From assembly GCA_963922335.1 (NCBI GenBank), contig CAWUIB010000006.1, positions 1 to 64,000 on the forward strand: a DNA stretch of 64,000 nt, given 5' to 3'. The stretch is from CALBPI01 sp963922335 (GTDB lineage Bacteria > Pseudomonadota > Gammaproteobacteria > Steroidobacterales > Woeseiaceae). The notes beneath the pieces were generated by a model. The model saw only the letters and a program-made list of their open reading frames with translations, searched no databases and had not been told where the DNA came from. Shown here one piece after another: positions 54,714-63,658 of the stretch (position 1 is its first letter; each line of letters starts with the position of its first letter). The position numbers were made by a program, and so were the translations under genes.

Positions 54714-54764
54714 TGCTGACTCCTTGTCATTGAACCTGGCATCCTGGCCATCCCTGCGTTGCTT

Positions 54765-55259
54765 CTAGACTTCCGCCAGCGCCCGATACTGCCCCGTAGT
54801 GTCCGCCTTGCCATCCGGATTATAGGTCTCTGTATCAGACGGTCCGTCCTGGCCACGCATCACGCGGAGCGCTTCCTGTTTCTGCTTCTGCTGTGAAGCG
54901 ATGATGATGCCGTTGCCGTTATTGGCTTCCCGACATTCCGAGAGCAATGCGATGACTTTCGACCACACGGTCTCCAACTTGCCCTCTCGATCATTGCGGC
55001 GAACGTATGAGGTCATGCCTTGCATGGTGTCCTCCGCGTTGTCCGCGGCCAGCATAGCCTGACGCGAGTGACCGAGCTTTTCCAGCGCATCCAGATGCAT
55101 TTTCTTGCGTGAAACACAGCTGCTCAGTGCATCGCTGTCGTCGTCACGAAGTGCGTTGCGCTCGTCATACAAGGCATTTAACAAGCGCTCCGCGGCGCGC
55201 TGCGTGTCGGTCAGCAGCGCGTGGGTCCGGTCAAAGCGATTGATGCCTTCAGTGCTCAT
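54765..55259 (-). CDS. flgN: FlgN, flagellar hook-filament junction chaperone
   Basis: 164 residues, mostly helical. FlgN chaperones FlgK and FlgL before export. The first 110 residues are long helices with a DERNALRDDDSDAL stretch, and the C-terminus TYNPDGKADTTGQYRALAEV carries the YxPDG...G motif seen in gammaproteobacterial FlgN. It begins five bases after the flgM stop, in the usual flgM-flgN order. Its clients begin at the window's right end (flgK). Confidence 0.88.
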   Translation of the reverse strand: MSTEGINRFDRTHALLTDTQRAAERLLNALYDERNALRDDDSDALSSCVSRKKMHLDALEKLGHSRQAMLAADNAEDTMQGMTSYVRRNDREGKLETVWSKVIALLSECREANNGNGIIIASQQKQKQEALRVMRGQDGPSDTETYNPDGKADTTGQYRALAEV

Positions 55260-55264
55260 GCGTC

Positions 55265-55591
55265 TTAACCGCGCTCTATGTCACTGCGAAGAATTTTGTC
55301 GGCAATCTGCTGGTCGTCAATCTTGTAGCTACCGTCTTGTATGGAAGCCTTGATCGCGTCAACACGCGCTGCGTCGACCTCGGGTGCTTCAGCAACCGCG
55401 TCTTCGATACGCGCGAGCAACTTCGCATTGTCGGTAAGCGCAACCGTATCGGCCGGTCGCGTATTCGGCCCTTCGCCTTGCTGCTCGGCCGGAGTTTCGC
55501 TGCTGACTCGTCGGTTGCCGCCGACATCAGCGATCTTCGGCAATATGCCGCTGTTCACTCCATCGATTTCGTTAGACATAATCTTAATCAT
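55265..55591 (-). CDS. flgM: FlgM, anti-sigma-28 factor
   Basis: 108 residues. FlgM binds FliA (sigma-28) until the hook is complete, when it is exported. The C-terminal half has the binding pattern VALTDNAKLLARIEDAVAEAPEVDAARVDAIKASIQDGSYKIDDQQIADKIL shape (key segments DNAKLL, IQDGSYKID and IADKIL). The start at 55591 is chosen because GAGGG lies 12 bases upstream; an internal ATG at 55579 is the alternative. A sigma-28-type promoter lies about 28 bases upstream. Confidence 0.92.
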   Translation of the reverse strand: MIKIMSNEIDGVNSGILPKIADVGGNRRVSSETPAEQQGEGPNTRPADTVALTDNAKLLARIEDAVAEAPEVDAARVDAIKASIQDGSYKIDDQQIADKILRSDIERG

Positions 55592-55618
55592 CCAAAAAGT
55601 TATCCCTCTGTGCTCAAT

Positions 55619-55645
55619 CTAGCGGCGGCACAGGCGTTAACTTTA
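55619..55645 (-). promoter_or_regulatory. Sigma-28 (FliA) promoter upstream of flgM
   Basis: On the minus strand TAAAGTTA (-35) and GCCGCTAG (-10) are separated by 11 bases. They match 7/8 and 6/8 of TAAAGTTT-N11-GCCGATAA. flgM is a class III gene in other bacteria and normally has such a promoter. Confidence 0.8.
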
Positions 55646-55689
55646 GCCCGAAAGTGAAAAATAAACGGTGAATGTGACGCAGTCGGTGG

Positions 55690-56403
55690 TCAGGGCGAGA
55701 TCAGAACTTCGCCACCTGGCTGAATCGTACCTTCGACCGTGCGCCCTGAGCTTAGATTTCGGACTCGTACGCGCTGTCCAATCGCACCGTCTGCCAGTGC
55801 CTCGCCGCTCATCTTGATCCTTGCACCGCGAATGGAGGCGATCAGCGTGACGGTCTGCCCCTTGTGGACATCGGTTCTATCGCCCACCGTTGCCGGTGTG
55901 ACCACACTGCCTTCGGGCAGCGAACGGGTCAGTGTGCGACCGATCACCATATTGGCGTCGGCGAAGTAGCCGAGTGACATCGTCGAAATATCGACGCGCC
56001 TCATGCGCAGATCAGCGGCGGTAAGGCGGTGACCTCGCGACAGGTGACCGTTCAACACTACGATCGGCTGCCAGGCGATCGTCCGCACAGAGACATACAC
56101 TTGCCACTGCTGGGTCCCCGGGCAGCTCACACCAACGGTGACTCTCGGCCCATCGGTAGGGCCGGGATAGCGGGTTGCCAGAGGTTGGTCGCAACGCGCA
56201 ACACGCAGATTGGCATCCAACCTGTCCGCAACGGCGCTCGAGTCAGTAGCGCCCAAGCCTCGGTCTGCGGCGATGCGTTGCTCGGCCGCTTGCGCGATAT
56301 CGTCAACGGGATGCCAGGGCGACCCGCCGTCAGCGAGCGTTGGTCCTGCGAGTAAACCACTGATCAATGCGCCAAGCGAACACCTTATAAAGAGAGTAGT
56401 CAT
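55690..56403 (-). CDS. flgA: FlgA, flagellar P-ring assembly chaperone
   Basis: 237 residues with a signal peptide (about 1-24). FlgA is periplasmic and helps P-ring (FlgI) assembly. Typical features are VARCDQPL, the RVTVGVSCPG strand, LNGHLSRGHRLTAADLRMRRVDIS, the SAF-like DVHKGQTVTLIASIRGARIKMSGEALADG (key segment GQTVTL) and the end TIQPGGEVLIS. It is divergent from flgB with a sigma-54 promoter of its own about 50 bases upstream. A GAAGGTGA ribosome site precedes the ATG. Confidence 0.93.
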   Translation of the reverse strand: MTTLFIRCSLGALISGLLAGPTLADGGSPWHPVDDIAQAAEQRIAADRGLGATDSSAVADRLDANLRVARCDQPLATRYPGPTDGPRVTVGVSCPGTQQWQVYVSVRTIAWQPIVVLNGHLSRGHRLTAADLRMRRVDISTMSLGYFADANMVIGRTLTRSLPEGSVVTPATVGDRTDVHKGQTVTLIASIRGARIKMSGEALADGAIGQRVRVRNLSSGRTVEGTIQPGGEVLISP

Positions 56404-56452
56404 GTTTCGTTCACCTTCATGGCTCTCGGGTACAGTTCATTGACCAATCGTC

Positions 56453-56468
56453 TGCAAACTCTGTGCCA
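56453..56468 (-). promoter_or_regulatory. Sigma-54 promoter of flgA
   Basis: On the minus strand TGGCAC-N5-TTGCA is read at exact sigma-54 spacing, giving a transcript start about 40 bases before flgA. It faces away from the flgB promoter, and 133 bases lie between them for an activator to bind. Confidence 0.88.
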
Positions 56469-56601
56469 CGCGAAAAACGTCAGATCATTGACACCTGCCG
56501 GTTGTCGGTTGCCGTCGCAGCGGCGATTTCTTGCCACTCGATAAAACGAATCCACGCACCCCAAACGCTGGAAGCCAGTCATATCGCGGCTTCACGCAAA
56601 T

Positions 56602-56617
56602 TGGCACAGCGTTTGCT
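56602..56617 (+). promoter_or_regulatory. Sigma-54 promoter of the flgB operon
   Basis: TGGCAC (56602-56607), five bases, then TTGCT (56613-56617) match the sigma-54 consensus TGGCAC-N5-TTGCW. The predicted start is near 56628, 24 bases before the flgB ATG. This is usual for class II/III flagellar operons under FleQ/FlrC-type activators. Confidence 0.9.
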
Positions 56618-56651
56618 AACAGTCCCTTGAGAAACAACCGAGGGACACGCC

Positions 56652-57050
56652 ATGAAGGTGGATCCGTTTGCACAACATGCTGAGGCTTTATCACTTCGCG
56701 CCGCGCGCAACGAAGTGCTGGCAACCAATCTCGCCAACGCCGACACACCCGGTTACCTGGCTCGCGACTTTGATTTCGCAGCAGCGCTAAACGGTAACGG
56801 AAACCAGTTTTCCACGTTGCGAGTGGCGACGACCGATAGCGCTCACATGGCGCCGCAAGAGCGTTTCCTCGATACACGCACGGCGCTTGCCTGGCGAGTT
56901 CCTACGCAGCCGAGCGTCGATGGCAACACAGTGGAGACCGACGTTGAGCAGGCCGAGTACGCGAAGAACGTCATTGGGTATCAGGCCAGTCTTCGTTTCC
57001 TGAATCAGAAGATATCGGGGCTTCGTCTCGCTATCCGAGGAGATCTGTAA
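56652..57050 (+). CDS. flgB: FlgB, flagellar basal-body rod protein
   Basis: 132 residues. One of the proximal rod proteins. It has the N-terminal rod signature NEVLATNLANADTPGYLARDFDF and a C-terminal coiled segment with YAKNVIGYQASLRFLNQKISGLRLAI. GAGGGA lies six bases before the ATG. It is first in the flgBCDEFGHIJ operon and overlaps flgC by TAATG. Confidence 0.96.
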   Translation: MKVDPFAQHAEALSLRAARNEVLATNLANADTPGYLARDFDFAAALNGNGNQFSTLRVATTDSAHMAPQERFLDTRTALAWRVPTQPSVDGNTVETDVEQAEYAKNVIGYQASLRFLNQKISGLRLAIRGDL

Positions 57051-57493
57051 TGGCATTGAACCGCGTCATGGACATCGCCGGCTCAGCGTTAAATGCACAG
57101 TCGGTTCGTCTGAACACCACAGCCAGTAACCTTGCTAATGCCGGCAGCGTGTCGGGTGACCCGAACAAGGTATACCGCGCGAGAAACCCAGTTTTTGAAG
57201 CGATTCCGGGTTATCAGACCTCACCTGCATTTAGGGTGTTTGCGGAGAACGCAACAGCTAGCTATGGCGTTCGAGTCACCGACGTTGTGGAAAGCCAGCA
57301 ACCGCTAACCCAGCGCTACGCACCGGATCACCCCGAAGCAGATGCTGACGGCAACGTCTATGTCACCAACGTCAACACGGTGGCGGAGATGGTCAACATG
57401 ATCTCTGCGTCTCGCGCCTACCAATCCAACATTGAAATCATGACGACGACCAAAGAGCTGCTGGTGCAGACCTTGTCGATCGGTCGTAGCTAA
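57050..57493 (+). CDS. flgC: FlgC, flagellar basal-body rod protein
   Basis: 147 residues. Proximal rod protein. It shows DIAGSALNAQSVRLNTTASNLANAGSVSG near the start and the conserved C-terminus VNTVAEMVNMISASRAYQSNIEIMTTTKELLVQTLSIGR. The start overlaps the flgB stop (TAATG), so translation is coupled. Confidence 0.96.
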   Translation: MALNRVMDIAGSALNAQSVRLNTTASNLANAGSVSGDPNKVYRARNPVFEAIPGYQTSPAFRVFAENATASYGVRVTDVVESQQPLTQRYAPDHPEADADGNVYVTNVNTVAEMVNMISASRAYQSNIEIMTTTKELLVQTLSIGRS

Positions 57494-57506
57494 GGAGCTG
57501 CCGCTA

Positions 57507-58181
57507 ATGACGAACAACATAGACTTTAGCTCTCTGCAGGATATTGGTCTTGCAAATCAGACGCGCGGCGTTGAAACACAGGACGTCGGACAAGACGAGT
57601 ATCTGACACTAATGCTCGCGCAGTTTGAAAATCAGGATCCGTTCGAGCCAATGGAGAACGGCGAGTTCCTGGCGCAGCTCGCGCAGTTCTCGACCGCGAG
57701 CGGTATCGAAGAGCTGCAGCTCTCGTTCGACAGCTTTAGCGATCGACTGGTGTCTGATCAGGCCCTTCAAGCCTCAGCGCTTGTAGGGCGCGAGGTATTG
57801 GTGAACTCAGAGCTGGCGCGTTCAGACATTCAGGGCCAGGCGATTAGCGGTGCATTGCAAATGGAAGGCGCAAGCGGTGCGGTGCGCGTCGATGTTCTCG
57901 ACGCTTCCGGGCAGCTCGTGCAAACGCTCGAGCTTGGCACTCGAGTCGCCGGCGATACGGCATGGCAGTGGAACGGTCAGATGTCTGACGGCTCGCCAGC
58001 GCCACCAGGAATCTACCAGTTCCGTGCCACAGTGCAGCGTGGTTCGGATTTCGAAAGCGTTCCAACACTCCTGCGCAGCGATGTGGGTAGCGTCACGCTC
58101 GATCCGACCGGTCAGGGCATCACAGTCAACAGCAGCTTACTCGGCAGTTTCTCGTTTGCCGATGTACGCGAAATTTTTTGA
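57507..58181 (+). CDS. flgD: FlgD, flagellar hook-capping protein
   Basis: 224 residues. FlgD caps the growing hook and is not retained in the finished flagellum. N-terminal segment QDEYLTLMLAQFENQDPFEPMENGEFLAQLAQFSTASGIEEL is the family signature (key part LAQLAQFSTASGIEEL). The C-terminal Tudor/Fn3-like part has TAWQWNGQMSDGSPAPPGIYQFRATV. GGAG precedes the ATG by seven bases. Confidence 0.95.
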   Translation: MTNNIDFSSLQDIGLANQTRGVETQDVGQDEYLTLMLAQFENQDPFEPMENGEFLAQLAQFSTASGIEELQLSFDSFSDRLVSDQALQASALVGREVLVNSELARSDIQGQAISGALQMEGASGAVRVDVLDASGQLVQTLELGTRVAGDTAWQWNGQMSDGSPAPPGIYQFRATVQRGSDFESVPTLLRSDVGSVTLDPTGQGITVNSSLLGSFSFADVREIF

Positions 58182-58199
58182 TACGAAGGAGCAATCCGC

Positions 58200-59420
58200 A
58201 TGGTATTTCGAATCGCCCTTAGTGGCCTCAACGCAGCCGCGACCGATCTTGGTGTAACGGCCAACAACATTGCCAACGTCAACACGACGGGGTTCAAGGA
58301 GTCTCGAGCGCAGTTCGCCGAAGTCTTCGCGGTTGGCGCACAAAGTGTGAGTACATCAGCTGCCGGTAGTGGTGTTCGCCTCTCGGATATTTCCCAGCAG
58401 TTCACTCAGGGCAACATCGACTTTACGCAGAATGCGCTCGATCTTGCGATTTCTGGCGAGGGCTTTTTCGTGCTCAACGACGGTGGTCAGCGTCTGTATA
58501 CGCGTGCCGGTGCGTTTTCCGTTGATCGAGAGGGGTTTGTTGTCAACACCTCGGGGCTGCGACTGCAGTCCTATCCGGTTGGCGCTGACGGATTGTTTAA
58601 CACGGGTAACCTGACGGACCTGCAGTTGCAGACGGGATCAAACCCGCCGCAGGAAACTGCAAATATTGAGTTTGGCGTCAATCTGCCAGCCGACGAAGCA
58701 CCACCGGTGAACCCTGTTTTCGATCCTGCGGATGCATCGAGCTTTAACTTCACAACCGCTGTCACTATCTTCGATTCTCTGGGTGCTTCTCACACGGCCA
58801 CCTCCTATTTCATTAAAGGAGCAAACCCCAACGAGTGGACCGTTCAAACGACCATCGATGGAAACACCGTCGGTGCGCCGCAGCCCGTCGTATTCGGTCC
58901 GGACGGTCGGCTTCAGTCTCCTGTCGGTGGCGCGTTGACACTGCCGCCTTACGATCCGCTCAATGGCGCGAGTACGATCGATGTGACGCTACGGTTTATC
59001 GAAACCACTCAGTTTGGTGAGAACTTTGGCGTGAACTCGGTCATTCAGGACGGGTTCACCACCGGTCGACTCACCGGTCTCGAAGTCAGTTCGACGGGTG
59101 TCGTGTTTGCGCAATTCAGTAATGGTCAGTCGACTTCGCTGGGTCGCCTCGCATTGGCGCGGTTCACCAACCCGCAGGGTTTGCAGCAGGATGGCGATAC
59201 TAACTTTGCGGAGTCTTTCGAATCCGGCGATGCCGCTCTTGGTGACGCAGGGACAGCACGCTTTGGTCTGATTCAGGCCGGCGCGCTTGAAGCATCCAAT
59301 GTCGATCTGACAGCACAGCTGGTGAACATGATTACCGCGCAGCGAAACTTCCAGGCGAATGCTCAGATGATTTCGACGGCGGATACCGTGACGCAGACAG
59401 TAATTAACATTCGGCGATAA
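58200..59420 (+). CDS. flgE: FlgE, flagellar hook protein
   Basis: 406 residues. Main subunit of the hook. It opens with the rod/hook motif ALSGLNAAATDLGVTANNIANVNTTGFKESRAQFAE, has the GEGFFVLNDGGQRLYTRAGAFSVDREG module in the middle and closes with NVDLTAQLVNMITAQRNFQANAQMISTADTVTQTVINIRR. The size is typical for the short hook class. GAAGGAG lies seven bases before the ATG. Confidence 0.96.
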   Translation: MVFRIALSGLNAAATDLGVTANNIANVNTTGFKESRAQFAEVFAVGAQSVSTSAAGSGVRLSDISQQFTQGNIDFTQNALDLAISGEGFFVLNDGGQRLYTRAGAFSVDREGFVVNTSGLRLQSYPVGADGLFNTGNLTDLQLQTGSNPPQETANIEFGVNLPADEAPPVNPVFDPADASSFNFTTAVTIFDSLGASHTATSYFIKGANPNEWTVQTTIDGNTVGAPQPVVFGPDGRLQSPVGGALTLPPYDPLNGASTIDVTLRFIETTQFGENFGVNSVIQDGFTTGRLTGLEVSSTGVVFAQFSNGQSTSLGRLALARFTNPQGLQQDGDTNFAESFESGDAALGDAGTARFGLIQAGALEASNVDLTAQLVNMITAQRNFQANAQMISTADTVTQTVINIRR

Positions 59421-59439
59421 TCGCTAACGGAGCCGACAC

Positions 59440-60180
59440 ATGGATCGTATGGCTTACATTGCAATGACCGGCGCGCGCCAAACGGAATTGGCGCAGGCGG
59501 TGACCAGCAACAACCTCGCGAATATCTCGACGACAGGTTTTCGAGCGGACCTGCATGGTTTCCGCAGTTTGCAGGTTGCAGGTGAGGGCGCTCCGACACG
59601 GCATAACGCGATCGCGGAAACCTACGCTACGGATTTTTCTCCCGGCGCCACGGTGATGACCGGTCGTGACCTCGATGTTGCGATTGCAGGTCAGGGTTTC
59701 CTGGTCGTGCAAACCGCCGATGGCGGAGAAGCCTATACCCGCGCGGGCGATCTCAGAACCAACAGCGCGGGTCAGTTGCTGACCGCCAAAGGGGACGCTG
59801 TCCTCGGCGACAGTGGTCCGATTGCGATTCCTCCGAGCACATCCATAACGATCGGTACGGACGGCACAGTTTCAGTCCAGGTACTGGGACAAGGTCCGCA
59901 GACGCTGGCTGCAGTCGGTCGGTTGCGATTGGTAAATCCGCCCCTCGAGTCTTTGGAAAAAAGTGCCGATGGGTTGTTCCGTCGAACCGACGGTGAAGCA
60001 TCGCCGGCGGACGCATCGGTAAAACTCACGCCGGGGGCGCTCGAAACAAGCAACGTCAATGTCGCCGAAACACTGGTCACCATGATCAGTCTGGCGCGCC
60101 AATATGAACTGCAGGTCAAGACAATGACCACTGCGGAAGAAAACGCGGACGCGGCAGCTGGGCTGCTGCGCATTCGATAA
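59440..60180 (+). CDS. flgF: FlgF, flagellar basal-body rod protein
   Basis: 246 residues. Proximal rod protein of the FlgF class. It has the N-terminal MDRMAYIAMTGARQTELAQAVTSNNLANISTTGFRADL, the middle GQGFLVVQTADGGEAYTRAGDL and a C-terminus SNVNVAETLVTMISLARQYELQVKTMTTAEENADAAAGLLRIR. It is 13 bases before flgG in the standard order. Confidence 0.95.
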   Translation: MDRMAYIAMTGARQTELAQAVTSNNLANISTTGFRADLHGFRSLQVAGEGAPTRHNAIAETYATDFSPGATVMTGRDLDVAIAGQGFLVVQTADGGEAYTRAGDLRTNSAGQLLTAKGDAVLGDSGPIAIPPSTSITIGTDGTVSVQVLGQGPQTLAAVGRLRLVNPPLESLEKSADGLFRRTDGEASPADASVKLTPGALETSNVNVAETLVTMISLARQYELQVKTMTTAEENADAAAGLLRIR

Positions 60181-60193
60181 AGGGAGTTTCTGA

Positions 60194-60979
60194 ATGAACC
60201 AGGCACTTTGGGTCGCTAAGACCGGGCTGGACGCCCAACAAACCCGTATGACGGTAGTGTCGAACAACCTCGCTAACGTGAATACCAATGGTTTCAAGCG
60301 CGGACGCGTCGTGTTCGAAGACTTGATCTATCAAAACCAACGGCAGGTTGGTGGGCAGAGCTCGCAGAACACCGTGCTGCCCTCGGGCCTGAACGTCGGT
60401 ACCGGTGTGCGTGTCGTCGCAACCGAGCAACTGCATACGCAGGGTAGTATTTTGCAAACCGAGAATTCGCTCGACATGGCGATTCTCGGCCGAGGTTACT
60501 TTCAGGTCTTGTTGCCGGATGCCACGCTGGGTTACACCCGTGACGGTGCGTTTCAGCAAGATGCGCAGGGTCAAATCGTAACGGCCAGCGGCTATCCGAT
60601 TCAGCCACCGGTAACGCTGCCCCCACAGACCCAATCGATCACCATCGGCGTCGACGGTACCGTATCAGCAACCTTGCAGGGGCAGTCTGCACCCGTACAG
60701 GTCGGCACGATTCAAACGGTTGATTTCGTTAATCCGGTTGGTCTCCAGCCACGCGGCGAAAACCTCTATTTGGAGACCGTCGCGAGCGGTACTGCACAGC
60801 CAGGCACGCCCGGACTGAACGGTCTGGGTGGTATTCAGCAGGGTGCTCTTGAAGGCTCCAACGTCAATGTGGTCGAGGAGCTCGTCAACATGATCGAGAC
60901 TCAGCGCGCTTACGAGATGAACTCGAAAGCGATTTCGACGAACGACCAGATGCTTCAGTTCCTGAACAACAACATCTAG
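60194..60979 (+). CDS. flgG: FlgG, flagellar distal rod protein
   Basis: 261 residues. The distal rod protein. Signatures are ALWVAKTGLDAQQTRMTVVSNNLANVNTNGFKRGR at the start, ILGRGYFQVLLPDATLGYTRDGAF in the middle and EGSNVNVVEELVNMIETQRAYEMNSKAISTNDQMLQFLNNNI at the end; the length equals that of most FlgG. GGGAG precedes the ATG. It overlaps flgH in TAGTG. Confidence 0.97.
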   Translation: MNQALWVAKTGLDAQQTRMTVVSNNLANVNTNGFKRGRVVFEDLIYQNQRQVGGQSSQNTVLPSGLNVGTGVRVVATEQLHTQGSILQTENSLDMAILGRGYFQVLLPDATLGYTRDGAFQQDAQGQIVTASGYPIQPPVTLPPQTQSITIGVDGTVSATLQGQSAPVQVGTIQTVDFVNPVGLQPRGENLYLETVASGTAQPGTPGLNGLGGIQQGALEGSNVNVVEELVNMIETQRAYEMNSKAISTNDQMLQFLNNNI

Positions 60980-61662
60980 TGACCAACATGATGCCGAGAA
61001 AATTCATTTTGGTGGTCTTACTCGCTAGCCTGATGACAGGCTGCGGCTTCGGCATACCACAAAGGGTCGATTACTCACCGCCGCCGCCGGTGATTATTGC
61101 CGCGCCTCCGGCTACGTCCGGCGCCATCTACCAGGACGGCATCGATGTGCGTCTGTTCGAGGATCTACGTGCGCATCGTGTTGGCGACATCATCACGATT
61201 CGTCTCAACGAGAACACAACCGCGTCGAAATCCTCCAGCACGGCAACCTCCAAGAGCGGTGATGCAGATATCGCGACACCCAACATCCTTGGGCAGGACG
61301 TTTCCCGCGATGGCAACCCGATACTGTCAGCAGCCTTGTCGAGCGAGACAGAGTTTTCCGGTGAGGGCAGCAGCGCGCAGAGCAACAGTCTCGATGGCGA
61401 TATCACGGTGACGGTCGTTCAAAGACTGCCCAACGGCAACCTGATGATACGAGGCGAGAAATGGGTAACCCTGAATCAGGGTGACGAGTTCATTCGTCTG
61501 AGCGGCATCATCCGGCCTGCGGATATCGCGCCGGACAATAGCGTTGCGTCTAGTCGTGTTGCTGATGCCCGAATCACGTATAGCAGCAAAGGTGTGCTCG
61601 CCGCCGCGAACAAGATGGGCTGGCTACAACGCTTCCTGCAATCCAAGTGGTTCCCAAACTGA
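60979..61662 (+). CDS. flgH: FlgH, flagellar L-ring lipoprotein
   Basis: 227 residues from a GTG that overlaps the flgG stop; ATG codons at 60988 and 60991 are alternatives. Lipobox LMTGC (lipidated Cys22 with the GTG start), then DVRLFEDLRAHRVGDIITIRLNENTTASKSSST and LMIRGEKWVTLNQGDEFIRLSGIIRPADI, both family-typical. It forms the outer-membrane L ring around the rod. FlgI follows with an ATGA-type overlap. Confidence 0.96.
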   Translation: MTNMMPRKFILVVLLASLMTGCGFGIPQRVDYSPPPPVIIAAPPATSGAIYQDGIDVRLFEDLRAHRVGDIITIRLNENTTASKSSSTATSKSGDADIATPNILGQDVSRDGNPILSAALSSETEFSGEGSSAQSNSLDGDITVTVVQRLPNGNLMIRGEKWVTLNQGDEFIRLSGIIRPADIAPDNSVASSRVADARITYSSKGVLAAANKMGWLQRFLQSKWFPN

Positions 61663-62774
61663 TGCGTAACACAACTCTATTCGTCACTCTTGGTTCGCTG
61701 CTCTTATCGGCCTGGTCGATGACGGCAAGTGCGGAGCGTTTGCGTGACCTCACTTCGGTGGGCGGTGTGCGTACCAACCAGCTGGTTGGATACGGACTTG
61801 TTGTCGGTCTGAACGGTTCGGGTGACCAGACCGCACAGACGCCGTTCACGGTCCAGAGCTTGAACAACATGCTGAATCAGTTCGGCATCACTGTACCTCC
61901 GGGTGTTCAGCCGCAGTTGACCAACATCGCTGCAGTCTCGGTGCACGCCGAGCTGCCGCCTTTTGCCAAGCCGGGTCAGACGCTCGATGTCACGGTGTCC
62001 TCGATCGGTAATGCGCGAAGTCTTCGCGGCGGCAGTCTGCTGTTAACACCCTTGCGCGCGGTAGATGGCAATGTCTATGCATTGGCGCAAGGTAATCTGA
62101 TTGTCGGCGGTTTTGGTGGTGAGGGGCTCGATGGGTCGAGAATCACCGTGAACATCCCGAGCGCCGGTCGGATTCCGTCCGGCGCCACAGTGGAACGCGC
62201 GGTCTCGACCGCCTATGCCGATGTCCCGATGGTCATGCTGAACCTGCACACGCCCGACTTCACCACAGCGACGCGTGTTGAAGGCGCCGTGAATGAATTG
62301 CTGGGTCCTGGTACTGCGGAGGCGATTGACGCCGGCAGTATTCGAGTGGCCGCACCGCAAAGACCGGGAGCGCGAACCTCATTCTTGAGTGTCCTCGAGA
62401 ACATTGAGGTGGATCCGGCGCCGGTAGCGGCGCGCGTCATCATCAACTCGCGTGCGGGAACGGTCGTGATCAGTGACAACGTGACTGTCACGCCGGCTGC
62501 GGTCGCGCATGGCTCGCTTGTCGTCACCATCAGTGAGCAACCTTTCGTGAGCCAACCGGAACCGTTTGGTGCCGGTGAGACCGTACTCGCCACGGATTCC
62601 GAGGTCAGCGTTGAGGAAGAAGAGAATCGCATGTTCCTGTTTGCGCCTGGCACGAGTCTCGATGAAATCGTGCAGGCGGTGAACGCCGTGGGCGCGGCAC
62701 CTGGTGATCTCGTTGCGATTCTGGAAGCACTCAAGCAGGCCGGTGCGTTGCGCGCCGAGCTGATCGTGATCTAG
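61662..62774 (+). CDS. flgI: FlgI, flagellar P-ring protein
   Basis: 370 residues from the ATG that overlaps the flgH stop (TGATG); a GTG 15 bases earlier is unlikely. A signal peptide (about 1-25, TASAE) is followed by LRDLTSVGGVRTNQLVGYGLVVGLNGSGDQT, the classical FlgI start (key part GYGLVVGLNGSGD), and it closes LDEIVQAVNAVGAAPGDLVAILEALKQAGALRAELIVI. It forms the periplasmic P ring with help from FlgA. Confidence 0.97.
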   Translation: MRNTTLFVTLGSLLLSAWSMTASAERLRDLTSVGGVRTNQLVGYGLVVGLNGSGDQTAQTPFTVQSLNNMLNQFGITVPPGVQPQLTNIAAVSVHAELPPFAKPGQTLDVTVSSIGNARSLRGGSLLLTPLRAVDGNVYALAQGNLIVGGFGGEGLDGSRITVNIPSAGRIPSGATVERAVSTAYADVPMVMLNLHTPDFTTATRVEGAVNELLGPGTAEAIDAGSIRVAAPQRPGARTSFLSVLENIEVDPAPVAARVIINSRAGTVVISDNVTVTPAAVAHGSLVVTISEQPFVSQPEPFGAGETVLATDSEVSVEEEENRMFLFAPGTSLDEIVQAVNAVGAAPGDLVAILEALKQAGALRAELIVI

Positions 62775-62776
62775 CT

Positions 62777-63643
62777 ATGACCAGCGTCACCGACTTTACT
62801 CAGTATGCGGCGCTCCGAGCTGATGCTCAGGCGAATGACGATGCTGCGCTGCGGTCGGTGGCGGAACAGTTCGAAGCACTGTTTGTACAGCAAATGCTGA
62901 AGAGCATGCGAGATGCCAGCTTCGGCGACCCGTTTTTTCCGGATACGGGCGGACATCAGGTCTACCGCGACCTGCTCGACCAACAATTAGCATCGAACAC
63001 GGCAGAGCGCGGTGGCATTGGGCTTGCGGACATGATCGTGTCGCAATTGCAGCCGCGAGCACCGATTCGAGTGCCCAAGGCCGTCGTTCATGATTCGCCG
63101 GCGGGATGGTCCGATCCCAAATCGTTTGTCGCCGACGTGTTACCGCATGCGAAGAAGGCGGCAGAACGACTCGGCGTTTCCCCGCTGGCGGTGCTGTCGC
63201 AGGCTGCGCTGGAAACGGGTTGGGGCCAGAAGATGCCGGTATCCGACCGTCAGCAGAGCAACAACCTGTTCGGCATCAAGGCCGGTGGGAGCTGGGGTGG
63301 CGACAAGGTTGAACAAGCCACGCTGGAATTCCGTGATGGCACAGCACAACGTGAACGAGCCGAATTTCGGGCATACCCGTCTCTCGAGGCCAGTTTCTCC
63401 GACTACGCGGCGTTTCTCGGCAAATCGAGATATCAGTCAGCCTCGAATACCGGCGATGACGTTGGCGGTTTCGCTGACGCGTTGCAGGCTGCTGGCTACG
63501 CGACCGACCCAAATTATGCACGCAAGATTCGGCGGATCGCCGGCAGTGAAACCATGCGTGACGCATTGGCGGCACTCAAGCAGGACGATCTGTTGTCGCT
63601 ATCAACTCAACAAGCTGCGCCGGAATCCGGCCGTGGCCCGTAA
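62777..63643 (+). CDS. flgJ: FlgJ, rod-binding peptidoglycan hydrolase
   Basis: 288 residues. Two domains: an N-terminal rod-binding part (RSVAEQFEALFVQQMLKSMRDASFGDPFFPDTGGHQVYRDLLDQQLA) and a C-terminal glucosaminidase part with the catalytic Glu in LSQAALETGWGQKM and the aromatic NLFGIKAGGSW. It opens the peptidoglycan for the rod. It starts two bases after flgI. The two-domain form is typical of gamma- and betaproteobacteria. Confidence 0.96.
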   Translation: MTSVTDFTQYAALRADAQANDDAALRSVAEQFEALFVQQMLKSMRDASFGDPFFPDTGGHQVYRDLLDQQLASNTAERGGIGLADMIVSQLQPRAPIRVPKAVVHDSPAGWSDPKSFVADVLPHAKKAAERLGVSPLAVLSQAALETGWGQKMPVSDRQQSNNLFGIKAGGSWGGDKVEQATLEFRDGTAQRERAEFRAYPSLEASFSDYAAFLGKSRYQSASNTGDDVGGFADALQAAGYATDPNYARKIRRIAGSETMRDALAALKQDDLLSLSTQQAAPESGRGP

Positions 63644-63658
63644 CGGGGAGCACTAGCT

